Shown one piece after another: positions 1 through 10,159 of a stretch of DNA of 45,961 nt. The notes beneath the pieces are model-generated. The model saw nothing but the letters and a program-made list of their open reading frames with translations, had not been told where the DNA came from and made no database searches. The number at the start of each line of letters is the position of its first letter. The stretch's first letter is position 1. The DNA is from Rhodothermaceae bacterium (GTDB lineage Bacteria > Bacteroidota > Rhodothermia > Rhodothermales > Bin80), in NCBI GenBank assembly GCA_009841335.1, contig VXLY01000015.1, positions 1 through 45,961 of the forward strand, read 5' to 3'. Both the position numbers and the translations under genes were made by a program.

Positions 1-178
1 GCTCACGCTCCTCAGGTGCGTTGTCGATCGAATCAAATGACCGGATCTCCGTACCGCCATATCGATCATTCAACACGCGCGTGATCGCTGCTGTCAAGGT
101 CGTCTTGCCATGGTCCACATGACCGATCGTGCCCACATTCACATGCGGCTTCGTGCGCTGAAATACTTCCTTTGCCAT
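1..178 (-). CDS. tuf: Elongation factor Tu, N-terminal part (cut by window edge)
   Basis: EF-Tu is the GTPase that delivers aminoacyl-tRNA to the ribosome. The reverse strand from the ATG at 178 reads [20 protein letters not shown] and continues into VDHGKTT. This is the typical EF-Tu N-terminus with its P-loop (GHVDHGKT, about residues 19-26). About 59 codons are present and the rest lies beyond position 1. It follows fusA by 36 nt, the usual last place in a str operon (rpsL-rpsG-fusA-tuf), so it is probably co-transcribed with it. Identity is secure. Whether a second tuf copy exists elsewhere cannot be told from this window. Confidence 0.97.
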   Translation of the reverse strand, partial: MAKEVFQRTKPHVNVGTIGHVDHGKTTLTAAITRVLNDRYGGTEIRSFDSIDNAPEERE

Positions 179-214
179 TGATTTGCCTAACTAAAAACTG
201 GTTGGTTAATTTTG

Positions 215-2335
215 CTAGCCTGTTTTGCCGTAACTGGAAAGAATAACTTTCTCTGCTACGGATTTGGGAGCGGGCTCATATGATTCGAACTGCATCGTGT
301 AGATTGCCCGCCCCTGTGTTAATGATCGCATATCTGTCGAGTAGCCAAACATTTCTGAGAGTGGAACCAGTGCTTTGACGACCCGGGCATCCTGTCGCTG
401 GTCCATTGACATGATCCGGCCCCGACGGCCATTCAAATCACCGATCACATCTCCCATGTACTCTTCTGGCGTAATCACCTCTACTTTCATGAGTGGCTCC
501 ATGAGTACGGGATTTGCGCGTCTTGCTGCACTTCTGAATGCCATTTGCCCTGCAATTTCGAAGGCATTTTGGTCAGAGTCTACATCATGGTGCTTCCCGT
601 CAAAAAGACGCACCCTAACACCTTCTACCGGGTATCCTGCGAGTGGCCCGTGGCTCACTGCATTCTTGAGACCCTTATGAACGCTCGGAATAAACTCCTT
701 GGGTATGGCACCACCAACCACCTCGTTGACAAACTCAAACCCGACACCGCTTTCGTTGGGACCGATCTCCATCTCAACAACAGCATACTGCCCGCGCCCA
801 CCGGTTTGTTTCTTGTGTGTGTACCGCTCGAGGACCGGTGTCCTGAAGGCTTCCCTGTATGCCACCTGAGGTTTGCCCACATTGGCTTCAACCTTGAATT
901 CTCTACGCAGGCGATCCACGATGATCTCAAGGTACAGCTCCCCCATGCCCGCAATGAGTGTTTGGCCGGTCTCCGGGTCAATGGAAACTTGAAAGGTTGG
1001 ATCCTCTTCTGCAAGCTTCTGGAGACCGGCAGACAGCTTGTCGCTGTCCGCTTTTGTTTTAGGCTCTATAGCAATACGGATCACGGGATCCGGAAAATCC
1101 ATCTGCTCCAGGATCACCGGATGGTTGGGATCAGAGAGGGTATCTCCGGTCTTGATGTTTTTCAGTCCCACGGCCGCCGCGATATCACCGGCTTCAACAC
1201 GAGTCACATCTTCACGATCTTTGGCGTGCATAAAGAGGAGCCTTTCGATCCGCTCCTTGCGACCTGTCGTAGAGTTGTATACCTGCGTGCCCTTATCCAG
1301 CGCTCCACTGTAAACCCTGAAAAACGTGAGCTTTCCGACATAAGGATCGGTAGCGATCTTGAAGGCAATCGCAGAAAACGGTACGTCCGACTGTGGAGCA
1401 CGTACGACCTCCTTGCCGGAACCCGGCACGGTACCTACTACCGACTGGACATCCGATGGGCTTGGTAAATAGTCAACTACACCGTCCAAAAGACGCTGAA
1501 TCCCCTTGTTTTTGAATGCCGAACCACAGAATACAGGGGTAATATCCAGGTTCAGTGTGGCTGAGCGTACCGTAGCCCGGATCTCTTCGGCGGTAATCTC
1601 TTCGCCTTCGAGATATTTCATGAGCAGATTGTCATTATGCTCTGCCACGGATTCCAGGAGGAGAATCCGCCAGTGTCTGGCTTCCTTGACCAGGTCCTTG
1701 GGAATATCAATCAGGTCCCATGTTGAGCCCTGTGTTTTATCGTGCCAGATGATGGCTTTATTCATGATCAGGTCAATGACCCCGCTGAACAATGCACCGG
1801 CTCCGATCGGAATCTGAACGGGCACAGGGTTGGCCTTGAGGCGATCCTTCATCGAATTAAGTGCAGTAGTAAAGTCTGCACCAGTCCGATCCATCTTGTT
1901 TACGAATGCAATTCGGGGCACCCGATACTTGTTAGCCTGCCTCCACACTGTCTCTGACTGTGGCTCAACGCCACCGACAGCACAGAACAGTGCCACGGCT
2001 CCGTCCAGAACACGCAGTGACCGTTCGACCTCGACCGTGAAATCAACATGACCGGGCGTATCGATGATGTTAATCCTGTACTCGGTGTTTGCTTTTTTCC
2101 AGAAACAGGTCGTAGCAGCGCTGGTGATCGTGATCCCACGTTCCTTTTCCTGCTCCATCCAGTCCATGGTTGCACCACCCTCATGGACCTCTCCCATCCG
2201 ATGCAACCGCCCCGTATAGAAGAGTATTCGCTCGGTAGTAGTGGTTTTGCCTGCGTCAATATGGGCCATAATGCCGATATTGCGCATCCGGCGAAGTTTT
2301 GAATCCTTGAGCGTATTCATTGGAATCACAGTCAT
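215..2335 (-). CDS. fusA: Elongation factor G
   Basis: This GTPase drives ribosomal translocation and, with ribosome recycling factor, ribosome recycling. The 706 residues are full length for bacterial EF-G. The G1 motif [15 protein letters not shown] lies near residues 24-38, the G3 region DTPGHVDF follows, and G4 is NKMD. Domains II to V follow, with family signatures such as GRGQY in domain IV and [10 protein letters not shown] near the C-terminus. The first ATG abuts the rpsG stop codon (TAGATG), suggesting translational coupling. An ATG five codons later (MNTLKDSK) is an equally plausible start. It sits third in the str operon, ahead of tuf. EF-G paralogues exist in this group, but the operon position argues for the housekeeping copy. 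Confidence 0.97.
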   Translation of the reverse strand: MTVIPMNTLKDSKLRRMRNIGIMAHIDAGKTTTTERILFYTGRLHRMGEVHEGGATMDWMEQEKERGITITSAATTCFWKKANTEYRINIIDTPGHVDFTVEVERSLRVLDGAVALFCAVGGVEPQSETVWRQANKYRVPRIAFVNKMDRTGADFTTALNSMKDRLKANPVPVQIPIGAGALFSGVIDLIMNKAIIWHDKTQGSTWDLIDIPKDLVKEARHWRILLLESVAEHNDNLLMKYLEGEEITAEEIRATVRSATLNLDITPVFCGSAFKNKGIQRLLDGVVDYLPSPSDVQSVVGTVPGSGKEVVRAPQSDVPFSAIAFKIATDPYVGKLTFFRVYSGALDKGTQVYNSTTGRKERIERLLFMHAKDREDVTRVEAGDIAAAVGLKNIKTGDTLSDPNHPVILEQMDFPDPVIRIAIEPKTKADSDKLSAGLQKLAEEDPTFQVSIDPETGQTLIAGMGELYLEIIVDRLRREFKVEANVGKPQVAYREAFRTPVLERYTHKKQTGGRGQYAVVEMEIGPNESGVGFEFVNEVVGGAIPKEFIPSVHKGLKNAVSHGPLAGYPVEGVRVRLFDGKHHDVDSDQNAFEIAGQMAFRSAARRANPVLMEPLMKVEVITPEEYMGDVIGDLNGRRGRIMSMDQRQDARVVKALVPLSEMFGYSTDMRSLTQGRAIYTMQFESYEPAPKSVAEKVILSSYGKTG

Positions 2336-2803
2336 CTACAGTCTGAAGTGTGCAAATGCTTTATTTGACTCTGCCATTCTGTGTGTGTCATCTTTTTTCT
2401 TGACCGCAGCACCTTCTCCCTTCGAAGCAGAATAAAGTTCTCCCGCCAGTCGCTGCGCCATTGAACGATCGGATCTTTTTGATGCCTGTTGAATGATCCA
2501 TCTGAAAGCGAGGGCGGTCCGACGTTCTGCACGAACTTCAATGGGGACCTGATAGGTCGCTCCACCCACACGCCGACTGCGCACTTCAACCAGGGGGGCA
2601 ACATTCTCAATCGCCTTACGAAAAATGTCCAAGCCCGGCTCTCCTGAACGCTGCTCAATTTGCGTGAACGCATCATATACGATTTTCCGGGCAACGCTTT
2701 TCTTGCCGTGGAGCATAACGTAGTTGACGAACTGCGCCACGAGTGCATCCTGATATTTTGGATCCGGCGTGACCGAACGCCGCTCAGCTGATTTTCTACG
2801 CAT
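2336..2803 (-). CDS. rpsG: 30S ribosomal protein S7
   Basis: S7 is a primary 16S rRNA binding protein that nucleates assembly of the 30S head. The 155-residue length and the family signatures (MRRKSAERR at the start, DPKYQD, then [11 protein letters not shown] in the centre) are typical. The protein starts 56 nt after rpsL and its stop touches the fusA start, so it is embedded in the str operon. In other bacteria S7 represses this operon by binding its mRNA. The rpsL-rpsG spacer here is short, and I did not identify such an operator. Confidence 0.97.
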   Translation of the reverse strand: MRRKSAERRSVTPDPKYQDALVAQFVNYVMLHGKKSVARKIVYDAFTQIEQRSGEPGLDIFRKAIENVAPLVEVRSRRVGGATYQVPIEVRAERRTALAFRWIIQQASKRSDRSMAQRLAGELYSASKGEGAAVKKKDDTHRMAESNKAFAHFRL

Positions 2804-2859
2804 CTGTTAGTGTGGCGACATCAAATGTTTGATATCCTGTCGCCCGAAAATTGATTTAA

Positions 2860-3234
2860 TCATCTCTTTGGCCGCTTTGCACCGTACTTTGAACGTGACT
2901 GGGTTCTGTCTTCCACGCCGGAAGTATCCAGTGCGCCGCGTACGATGTGATACTTTACACCCGGCAGGTCCTTGACACGCCCCCCTCTAACGAGCACAAT
3001 TGAGTGCTCCTGGAGGTTATGTCCTTCTCCTGGGATATAGGCGATGACTTCGATCTGATTCGTGAGGCGCACCTTCGCCACTTTCCGCAGAGCAGAGTTC
3101 GGCTTTTTCGGTGTTGTGGTGTATACACGTGTGCATACACCGCGGCGCTGCGGATTACCCTGCAACGCGGCCGCCTTTGTCTTTTTCACCTTCGGGTGGC
3201 GACCCTTTCGTACAAGTTGCTGTATTGTTGGCAC
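2860..3234 (-). CDS. rpsL: 30S ribosomal protein S12
   Basis: S12 sits at the decoding centre and controls accuracy; its KKPNSALRK and [10 protein letters not shown] loops, both intact here, are where streptomycin-resistance changes occur in other bacteria. The 124 residues are the standard length. The start codon is GTG (positions 3234-3232 read on the reverse strand), since the protein begins [12 protein letters not shown] as in other S12 proteins and no ATG is available there. No obvious Shine-Dalgarno sequence precedes it (the upstream bases are A/T-rich). It is the first gene of the str operon, so the operon promoter should lie between 3235 and about 3390. Confidence 0.97.
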   Translation of the reverse strand: MPTIQQLVRKGRHPKVKKTKAAALQGNPQRRGVCTRVYTTTPKKPNSALRKVAKVRLTNQIEVIAYIPGEGHNLQEHSIVLVRGGRVKDLPGVKYHIVRGALDTSGVEDRTQSRSKYGAKRPKR

Positions 3235-3391
3235 TTAATTTCTCGGTTTATAATTCTTCGGGTATTGCTGCGAATCTTTATCGCAGGTGCCCGGACGGTT
3301 TTCTTTACAGCCTTTCAATATACGACTTTTTTTATTAAAGTTGCACATCTCTCAAAAAAACTTTTTTGATTTTTTTCGGAAGTTCTGCTGA
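3235..3391 (-). promoter_or_regulatory. A/T-rich spacer: probable str-operon promoter and weak ftsH terminator
   Basis: This 157-bp gap separates the ftsH stop from the rpsL GTG and must carry the str-operon promoter unless ftsH reads through. On the reverse strand a TATATT element (3322-3317) follows a very A/T-rich stretch, but no convincing -35 box is at the right distance. Close to ftsH there is an A/T palindrome (TCAAAAAAG then TTTTTTTGA, about 3352-3370) that could act as a weak terminator. Both assignments are tentative. Confidence 0.3.
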
Positions 3392-5422
3392 TCAGGCCGT
3401 GGCCACAGGTTCCTGTTCCTGAGCGGACTCGGGAACAGCGTCTTCGTCCTTTTTCCGTTCCGGGACGCCATTCAACGAAACATACTCACCAAAAGGTCGC
3501 TCGCCCAAAACCTTTACGAGATCCCGGGGACCTAGAACTTCCTGATCCAGGAGCAACTGTGCGAGTTCTTCCAACCGGCCTCTTTTCTCATTAAGGAGAT
3601 CCCAGGCCCGCTGACGTGCACCATCAATGATTGCACGTACCTCTTCGTCAATCGTTTTCGCCATGGACTCGGAATATGGCTTCTCGAACATGGGAGTTCT
3701 GTTACGATTACCGGACAGGTTAAAACTCACATGCCCAACCTTTTCACTCATCCCGAAATCCACCACCATAGCATAGGCCGTCTTCGTGACGCGCTCCAGG
3801 TCATTCTGGGCTCCTGTAGACAGCTGACCGAACTTGATTTCTTCGGCTACCCGCCCTCCCATCATCATTGTCATTTGATCCAGGAAGGCCTCACGTGTGG
3901 TGATGTACCGTTCATCTGGTAAAGATTGTGCGTAACCCAGCGCGGCCAATCCTCTGGGAACAATGGACACCTTAATGACCGGATCCGTATTGGGCAAATA
4001 CCAACCGGCAATTGCATGGCCTGCTTCGTGGTAGGCGACAATCTTTTTCTCCTCCGGTTTGATCAGCTTGTTCTTCTTCTCAAGTCCTCCGATCACACGG
4101 TCAATTGCCTGCTCAAAATCCTCCATGTGTATAGCCTCCTTGTCCAGACGTGCCGCCAGAAGCGCAGCTTCGTTGCAAACATTTGCAATTTCTGCACCTG
4201 CAAAACCGGGAGTCTGGGAGGCCAATACATCATGTTCCACATCGTCCGCCAGGACTAGGTCGCGGGTGTGGACTTTAAAGATCATGGCACGCTCCATGCG
4301 ATCCGGACGATCAATCAGGATCTGGCGGTCGAAACGTCCGGGCCTTAGTAAGGCTGCGTCCAGTACATCAGGGCGGTTGGTGGCGGCCATAATAATGACG
4401 CCTTTATTCGTATTGAACCCATCCATTTCCACCAGCAACTGATTGAGTGTATTCTCACGCTCATCATTGCCGCCCATCATCATGCTGCGTCCCCGGCTGC
4501 GACCAATTGCATCAATCTCGTCAATGAAGATTATGCAGGGGGCTTTCTCTTTGGCTTTCTTAAACAGATCGCGCACACGTGCGGCCCCTACCCCAACAAA
4601 CATCTCTACAAAATCACTGCCGCTGATTGAGAAAAAAGGCGCTCCTGCCTCTCCTGCAACTGCCTTGCCCATTAACGTCTTGCCGGTTCCCGGCGGACCA
4701 ACAAGAAGCACGCCCTTGGGCAATACACCTCCCAGTTTTGTAAACTTTTTGGGATTCTTGAGGAATTCCACGACCTCTGCTACTTCTTCTTTGGCCTCCA
4801 TCAGCCCTGCCACATCCTCAAACGTGACGGTGGGTTTTCCGAGTGATTCAAAGAGTACGGCCCGGTTTTTACCAATATTCAATACCTGAGAACCGGGGCC
4901 TGCGCGTCGAAGAATAATAACCCAAAGAAGCAGGATAAGCGCCAGAGGCAGCAACCACACAAATGCTCCGCCCAACCAGTTATTCTGGTGGGCGACATCA
5001 AACAAAACAGAAGCATCCTGCTGACTCTCGTTCTGCTCTTCAAGGAAAGTAACCAGGTCGTGTGTTGCCGTCTTAGTAGTGGCAAATAATGCTGGATCCC
5101 GTTCACTTCCAAGCAGCCCTTGACTGCTCTCGGTGCTGACTCCGAGTGCCTCAATTCCGGCATCCGTTAGTTTTCCCGTTACTTGGCGATCATTACGGAT
5201 CGTTACACTTTCGACGTAACCCTGGGTAACATATTCCAGGAAAGTACTGTACGGAATCGTGTTTGGATCACGACGCCCAAGGGAGAATACGAGATTGAAT
5301 AGAAGAAAGCCGAGCAGAACTACATAAATCCACATGTAGCGTATTCGGCGCCTGGGTGAACGTGGCGATCCAGGCCCGGACCCTCCCGTGTTCTGGTTTG
5401 AGTTTGAGTTTTCTGGCCCCAT
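3392..5422 (-). CDS. ftsH: ATP-dependent zinc metalloprotease FtsH
   Basis: FtsH is a membrane-anchored AAA+ protease that degrades misassembled membrane proteins and selected regulators. The 676 residues show a cytoplasmic start, a first membrane segment (about 31-47), a periplasmic domain, and a second membrane segment (about 152-171). The AAA domain follows, with Walker A GPPGTGKT (243-250), Walker B IIFIDEID, and the SRH arginine region near RPGRFDR. The peptidase domain carries the zinc site HEAGH (465-469). The ATG at 5422 is preceded by a purine-rich GAGGGGG stretch that may serve as a ribosome binding site. The C-terminus is acidic and low in complexity. It lies between the TPR lipoprotein and the str operon, all on the same strand. 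Confidence 0.97.
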   Translation of the reverse strand: MGPENSNSNQNTGGSGPGSPRSPRRRIRYMWIYVVLLGFLLFNLVFSLGRRDPNTIPYSTFLEYVTQGYVESVTIRNDRQVTGKLTDAGIEALGVSTESSQGLLGSERDPALFATTKTATHDLVTFLEEQNESQQDASVLFDVAHQNNWLGGAFVWLLPLALILLLWVIILRRAGPGSQVLNIGKNRAVLFESLGKPTVTFEDVAGLMEAKEEVAEVVEFLKNPKKFTKLGGVLPKGVLLVGPPGTGKTLMGKAVAGEAGAPFFSISGSDFVEMFVGVGAARVRDLFKKAKEKAPCIIFIDEIDAIGRSRGRSMMMGGNDERENTLNQLLVEMDGFNTNKGVIIMAATNRPDVLDAALLRPGRFDRQILIDRPDRMERAMIFKVHTRDLVLADDVEHDVLASQTPGFAGAEIANVCNEAALLAARLDKEAIHMEDFEQAIDRVIGGLEKKNKLIKPEEKKIVAYHEAGHAIAGWYLPNTDPVIKVSIVPRGLAALGYAQSLPDERYITTREAFLDQMTMMMGGRVAEEIKFGQLSTGAQNDLERVTKTAYAMVVDFGMSEKVGHVSFNLSGNRNRTPMFEKPYSESMAKTIDEEVRAIIDGARQRAWDLLNEKRGRLEELAQLLLDQEVLGPRDLVKVLGERPFGEYVSLNGVPERKKDEDAVPESAQEQEPVATA

Positions 5423-5526
5423 CCGGCCCCCTCAAGCGTTACGTTTTCGAATACGTAGTTGACAGCAAGGGTTAACTCGTAAGGATATAAAACTGTTTCT
5501 AAGTCCCTATTCAGCAGGACTATCAA

Positions 5527-8500
5527 CTACTGATTCCCCTGAATGCGAGATACGCGTGACTCACTGGGTATTCGGCCAGCGAGCTGTTGCATGACTGCCT
5601 CCGCTTCCCGGACCGTATCAAAAAGCCCAAGCCCTACCCTGAACTCGACACCCTCCTGCGCCACCGCACCGTAAATGTCAAGCGGATGCCCGACATCCTG
5701 CAGCGAACGGCCATAGTTTGCGACAAATGCCTTGGCCATCTCATGGTCGGGATAGGAAATAAGATGTAGGGTATAGCCCCCCCTGGACCAATCTATATTT
5801 CCCAGACTCGGATCAATCATTTCGTCTTCGTCTGGTACTTGTTCGTCTGGCGGAACCGCAGGCAAAGCGCGCTCAGGATCCTCTGACTCGAGCGTATCCT
5901 GTGACTCTGCAGCTTCTTCGCCTTCCAGGTTCTGATCCAATGTATCGGTCGCGGTTGCCAATCCGCCCTGAAGGGACTCGGCAATTAATGCTGAGTCCGC
6001 TGCCGCAGAGTCCGAGGCTACCACTAACGAATTCATCTGCATGAGTTGTAAAAGCGAATCTACAGTTACTCCCAACGAATCCGCTAGCAACACTTGAGCA
6101 AGTGAGTCGGGAGCGGCCTGTAATTGTGCGATTGAGTCGGCCATTACCAATACTTGTTGGGTGGCAAGCGAATCCGCCATTCGAATTGAATCAGCAACCG
6201 CCAATGCCTGTAGGGTGGCAAGTGAATCTGCCATTCGTATCGAATCGGCAATCGCCTTGCGCAATACCCTCTCCTCCTCAAGTGCATTTAAAAGACGCCC
6301 TATACGATCTTCACGGAAATAATTGGGGAAATTGTTTTGAACATGTCCAAGTACCAAAGGAAGCGTAAGCAGGCTGTCTCCCGCAGTAGCAGTGGAATCC
6401 AGTCTGGAGTAAAACCCCGCCGCTTCCATGCGGGTGGCATCAGCCTGCACAGGTAGTTCCGCTAGTACATCTAGACTATCTCTGGCTGCCCATTGCAGGT
6501 AGGCTGTTCCTGCAAGATGAAGTGCCTGAGGCGCAGTAGGTGTATTGGGCCACTTAAGGGCAAGATCCAGCATTGTGGTCACCACTTCCTCCGGTTTATC
6601 CTCCTCCAATTCAGTTTGATACTTTACGAAGTCCTCTTCCGCCAGCGTCAATGAATCAGTGGATGCACGCTCGGGAATAGGGCGTCCAAGCCGGGTATAG
6701 GCCTGCGTTACAAAGTCCGAATCTGGATAGTCGGAGACGATGAGCTCATACAAACGATTGGCCGCCAGTGTGTCTCCCAGGACCTGTTGCACTTCTGCCA
6801 GCGCATAGTAGGCCCGCTGCGCTACACTTTCGGCAAAGTCCTCTTCAATCACCATTCGATACCACACTGCCGCGGAATCGGGAAGATTCATGGATAAAAA
6901 CAGCACATTAGCAAGTTCGTACCTCGCATTCGCCCGATCACTTAGCATCTCATCGAACGCCTCCGGGTTTCGGGGCACCGCAGAAACATCCACAATCGGC
7001 ATACTTATGTTCAACGTGGGCTGCAACGCTCCTCCTTCCTCTCCCTCTGTCACCTCGGCCTGTGCAGCTTCAATGGCTGCGATCCGACGCCAATTGGGGG
7101 CCAGCGGGCGCTCACCCCAGATCAATATGAAATCCTGACGTGCCTGCTCCATCCGCAACTGATCCCTGTGGTAGAGAAAACCCGCTTCACCCTCGGATCC
7201 TGCTACAAGCGTTTGTCCGCCTCCATTCTCGTAATCTGTTGCACCTCCACTTCCCACGAAAGCAGCTTCAGACTCACGCTGACGCAATTGACGCTGCATC
7301 TCAGCTATTTCATCCGCCCTGCGCTGCCGCAGCTCAAGAACAACCTCCGCAAAGCTGCTGTCATCCAGTGTCCCGAGATACAGCAACGAGTCCATTAGTA
7401 TGATCTCATCGAGTACGTCGGAAAAACTTCCAAAGGTTTCGGCCTGCTCGTCCATGTCAGTAATAGCACTGGGAGACGGCTTGGGAGGGATCGATGCCGC
7501 ACTCCGAGATCCTCCTGCAAATGCGGGGATCACGATGGCCTGGGAGGCCGTATCAAAATGTGCAGCCGCGTACGGGTAGTCAAGCTCTATATCCCGATAA
7601 TACTCACCCAGTGCGTAATGCACCCGCCCGCGCATCTGCGCTCCGCCTAGAGTAGGATCGTAGAGTAGTTCATAATACTGCACCAGTGCCTCCTCATAAC
7701 GACCCTGCGCCACCAGCACACGCCCTCGCAAATAAGCTAGTTCTGCCCGATAATCGTAATTCTTATCATCCCGCTCCATTCGCCGCAATTTCTCCATTGC
7801 CAAATTCGCATCAACATGATCAGCAGCAGCCCGAACGACACTGAAGTGGGCGGCATAGGAAAGTTCATAGAACGGCTTGTAGCGCTGCACAAGTTCGTAT
7901 GCGGCAATTGCATCCTCGTACCTACCGAGCTTCTCCATCAATTGTCCCTGCAAGAAACGAGCTTTGGCGACTAGGGCGTTGTCATTCAGGCCAGCAGCCA
8001 AGCCGGTTTCCAGTTCAGTTGCCGCCTCCTCCCAGTTTTCGTTCTGTATGTGCAATTCAGCTAATGCCAGTCGGTAGCGTGGTTCCCAGCGACGGGAGAT
8101 CTCTTCCGCACTGAGAATGGCCTGCAAGTGCGTGAATGCTTCTTCATAAGACTGGCTGGCTATCAATGTGCGTGCTAACCAAAAATTGGCCTCATCTCTG
8201 AGTGGGGAATCCAACTCCAGGATATCGTTAAACTTTTCTTCGGCGCCAACAAAATTGAGTGTAAAGAACCATGCCTTTCCAATGAGCATGATTGCGTCAT
8301 CTACCCATTTAGAATTGGGATGATTTTGGAGAATATCTATACTCTTCGTGATGGCATCTTCGAACGGCTTGCGCTGAGTTGTCGCCTGGTCACTACGCGC
8401 AAACAGGGAGAGAAACACATCACGGTTTACCGGGCTCTGTTCCACACCCTCCTCGAAATTACGGATACCCTCGGAGAGCGCACGTTCAGCATTGTAGTAC

Positions 8501-8610
8501 GTGTTGTAGTACGCAGAAAAGTTGTCGTACCGCGAACCGAGGAACGAGTTACTGGAGCAGCCCGAAAGGCAAACCAGCATGCAAAGAATCCAGATTGGCG
8601 TGTTCTTCAT
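5527..8610 (-). CDS. SprE/PorW-like TPR lipoprotein with C-terminal SPOR domain
   Basis: This 1027-residue protein starts with a lipoprotein signal (lipobox LSGC, Cys18). A segment SAYYNTYYNAERAL follows, resembling the start of the gliding/type IX secretion lipoproteins SprE and PorW. Tetratricopeptide-like helical repeats fill roughly residues 60-350 and 560-700. After residue about 770 comes a low-complexity region with an 18-residue repeat built on ADSIRMADSLA, then an acidic linker. The last 84 residues (GGYTLHLISYP to the end) look like a SPOR domain, which in other proteins binds denuded peptidoglycan. It starts 3 nt after pyk, so the two are probably co-transcribed. The SprE/PorW link is inferred from the N-terminus and architecture. 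The fusion to SPOR is unusual. Confidence 0.75.
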   Translation of the reverse strand: MKNTPIWILCMLVCLSGCSSNSFLGSRYDNFSAYYNTYYNAERALSEGIRNFEEGVEQSPVNRDVFLSLFARSDQATTQRKPFEDAITKSIDILQNHPNSKWVDDAIMLIGKAWFFTLNFVGAEEKFNDILELDSPLRDEANFWLARTLIASQSYEEAFTHLQAILSAEEISRRWEPRYRLALAELHIQNENWEEAATELETGLAAGLNDNALVAKARFLQGQLMEKLGRYEDAIAAYELVQRYKPFYELSYAAHFSVVRAAADHVDANLAMEKLRRMERDDKNYDYRAELAYLRGRVLVAQGRYEEALVQYYELLYDPTLGGAQMRGRVHYALGEYYRDIELDYPYAAAHFDTASQAIVIPAFAGGSRSAASIPPKPSPSAITDMDEQAETFGSFSDVLDEIILMDSLLYLGTLDDSSFAEVVLELRQRRADEIAEMQRQLRQRESEAAFVGSGGATDYENGGGQTLVAGSEGEAGFLYHRDQLRMEQARQDFILIWGERPLAPNWRRIAAIEAAQAEVTEGEEGGALQPTLNISMPIVDVSAVPRNPEAFDEMLSDRANARYELANVLFLSMNLPDSAAVWYRMVIEEDFAESVAQRAYYALAEVQQVLGDTLAANRLYELIVSDYPDSDFVTQAYTRLGRPIPERASTDSLTLAEEDFVKYQTELEEDKPEEVVTTMLDLALKWPNTPTAPQALHLAGTAYLQWAARDSLDVLAELPVQADATRMEAAGFYSRLDSTATAGDSLLTLPLVLGHVQNNFPNYFREDRIGRLLNALEEERVLRKAIADSIRMADSLATLQALAVADSIRMADSLATQQVLVMADSIAQLQAAPDSLAQVLLADSLGVTVDSLLQLMQMNSLVVASDSAAADSALIAESLQGGLATATDTLDQNLEGEEAAESQDTLESEDPERALPAVPPDEQVPDEDEMIDPSLGNIDWSRGGYTLHLISYPDHEMAKAFVANYGRSLQDVGHPLDIYGAVAQEGVEFRVGLGLFDTVREAEAVMQQLAGRIPSESRVSRIQGNQ
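6110..6270 (-). repeat. 54-bp coding repeat in the TPR/SPOR lipoprotein
   Basis: Near-identical units with a 54-bp period (for example at 6161 and 6215 on the plus strand) encode the 18-residue repeat ADSIRMADSLATxQxLxV in the linker ahead of the SPOR domain. At least two clear copies and one or two decayed ones are visible. Third-position differences between copies show they have been maintained for some time. The predicted protein segment is helical and rich in Ala, Asp and Ser. Confidence 0.75.
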
Positions 8611-8613
8611 GGA

Positions 8614-10068
8614 TCAGTCAACGTAGCTTACATGAACCAAGTTGGTGCGCCCTTTTCGAGGTAGAGGCATCCCTGCACATATAACGATGGAATCCCCACT
8701 CCTTATATACCCCTTACTGACCAGGGTTTGCTGAACCAGCCTGACCCCGGCATCGGTATCGCTCTGAAAGGGGATCTGGAATGCTTTTGTTCCCCAGAGT
8801 ACTCCTACCTGTCCAATGACATTTGGTGCATCCGTGAATGCATATACCGGCATACGCGGACGATGTTTGGCAAGGGATCGGGCTGTTGCACCTGATGCAG
8901 TAAGACAGACCAAGGCCCGCGCCCCGATGTTCGCAGCCAATTCACATGCAGTCAGGCTCACCGCATCTGTGATATCCTCAAAGGCCTCAACTGAATTCAA
9001 TCCATCTGGAAGTCCACGACTGTTTTTTGGGAGCGCATACCAGTGTTCTTCTGCCGATCTGATGATCCTGGACATAGCCTTGACCACGTGTGCAGGATGG
9101 CATCCGACAGCAGTCTCTCCGCTCAGCATAACAGCATCTGTCCCATCGAGAACCGCATTCGCTACGTCACTGGCTTCCGCCCGTGTGGGAACGTGGTTTT
9201 CAATCATGCTCTCCAGCATTTGGGTCGCTGTGATCACCGGTTTACCAGCAAGGAGACACTTGTGAATGATCGTCTTCTGTGCGTGGGGGATCAATGCCAT
9301 AGGCATTTCAATCCCCAGATCACCACGCGCGACCATAATGCCATCACTGACCGCCAGAATATTGTCTATGGCATCGAATGCTTCAGGTTTTTCAATCTTT
9401 GCTATAATGCCCGCCCGGTGGCCTGCGGCCCTGAGATGCTTGCGCAGGTGTACAACATCTGACTCGTTACGCACAAAAGACAGTGCGATCCAGTCTACAT
9501 TCAGATCGATCCCCACTTCCAGGTCGGCAAGATCTTTTTCTGTGAGCGCAGGCCCACTCGTACGTACACGTGGAAAATTGACCCCCTTGCGCGACTTTAA
9601 CTCCCCGCCAACGTCCACATTTGCGCACACTTCTCCCCCCGAAATTGATTTGACCGTGAGCTCCAGGCGGCCATCATCAATCAAAATGCGTCCTCCTGGA
9701 GCCAAATCCGTGGCCAAGGCTTTATAGCTAACATATATGTGTTCTGCGGATGACTCGGCGTCTGCAGAGGGTGATATTTTCACCTCAGTTCCTTCATGCA
9801 ACTCAACGGCCCCCCCTTGGACAGGACCCACGCGAATGCGCGGCCCTTGAAGATCCTGCAGGATTGCTACCTGCCGTCCCTGTTTTGCAGCCTCCTCACG
9901 AACGCTCGTAACCGAAGCACGATGATCCTCGTGTGTGCCATGTGAAAAATTCAATCGAATGACATTCGTCCCTGCCTCAATCAATTCACTGATCGTATCA
10001 CGATCGCTTGAAGCAGGCCCAAGCGTCGAGATAATCTTAGTGTGCCTGGGCATTGATTGTGAAAACAT
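8614..10068 (-). CDS. pyk: Pyruvate kinase
   Basis: The enzyme transfers phosphate from phosphoenolpyruvate to ADP in the last step of glycolysis. The 484 residues have the expected order: N-terminal TKIISTLGPAS and RLNFSHG, the small B domain, and the catalytic signature IAKIEKPEAFD with the following MVARGDLG. The MLSGETAVG segment comes next, then the C-terminal regulatory domain ending in NLVHVSYVD. Two in-frame ATGs are possible (10068, and 10053 giving MPRHTKII). The second fits the usual N-terminus better, but neither can be excluded. It is transcribed away from the PHP gene, with a 91-bp divergent spacer, and leads into the TPR/SPOR lipoprotein 3 nt downstream. Confidence 0.96.
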   Translation of the reverse strand: MFSQSMPRHTKIISTLGPASSDRDTISELIEAGTNVIRLNFSHGTHEDHRASVTSVREEAAKQGRQVAILQDLQGPRIRVGPVQGGAVELHEGTEVKISPSADAESSAEHIYVSYKALATDLAPGGRILIDDGRLELTVKSISGGEVCANVDVGGELKSRKGVNFPRVRTSGPALTEKDLADLEVGIDLNVDWIALSFVRNESDVVHLRKHLRAAGHRAGIIAKIEKPEAFDAIDNILAVSDGIMVARGDLGIEMPMALIPHAQKTIIHKCLLAGKPVITATQMLESMIENHVPTRAEASDVANAVLDGTDAVMLSGETAVGCHPAHVVKAMSRIIRSAEEHWYALPKNSRGLPDGLNSVEAFEDITDAVSLTACELAANIGARALVCLTASGATARSLAKHRPRMPVYAFTDAPNVIGQVGVLWGTKAFQIPFQSDTDAGVRLVQQTLVSKGYIRSGDSIVICAGMPLPRKGRTNLVHVSYVD

Positions 10069-10159
10069 TGCTCTCGTGTGTTTAAATTTCGCTTGTTAAA
10101 CGTTACACATACACTTTTGAAGTATAACGCACCTATCCATTCCTCATACCCCTGCTCCC

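Noticed and set aside
545-1468. Long open frame (307 codons) on the plus strand opposite fusA
   Set aside because: It mirrors EF-G codons on the opposite strand and has no family features; the EF-G reading is certain.
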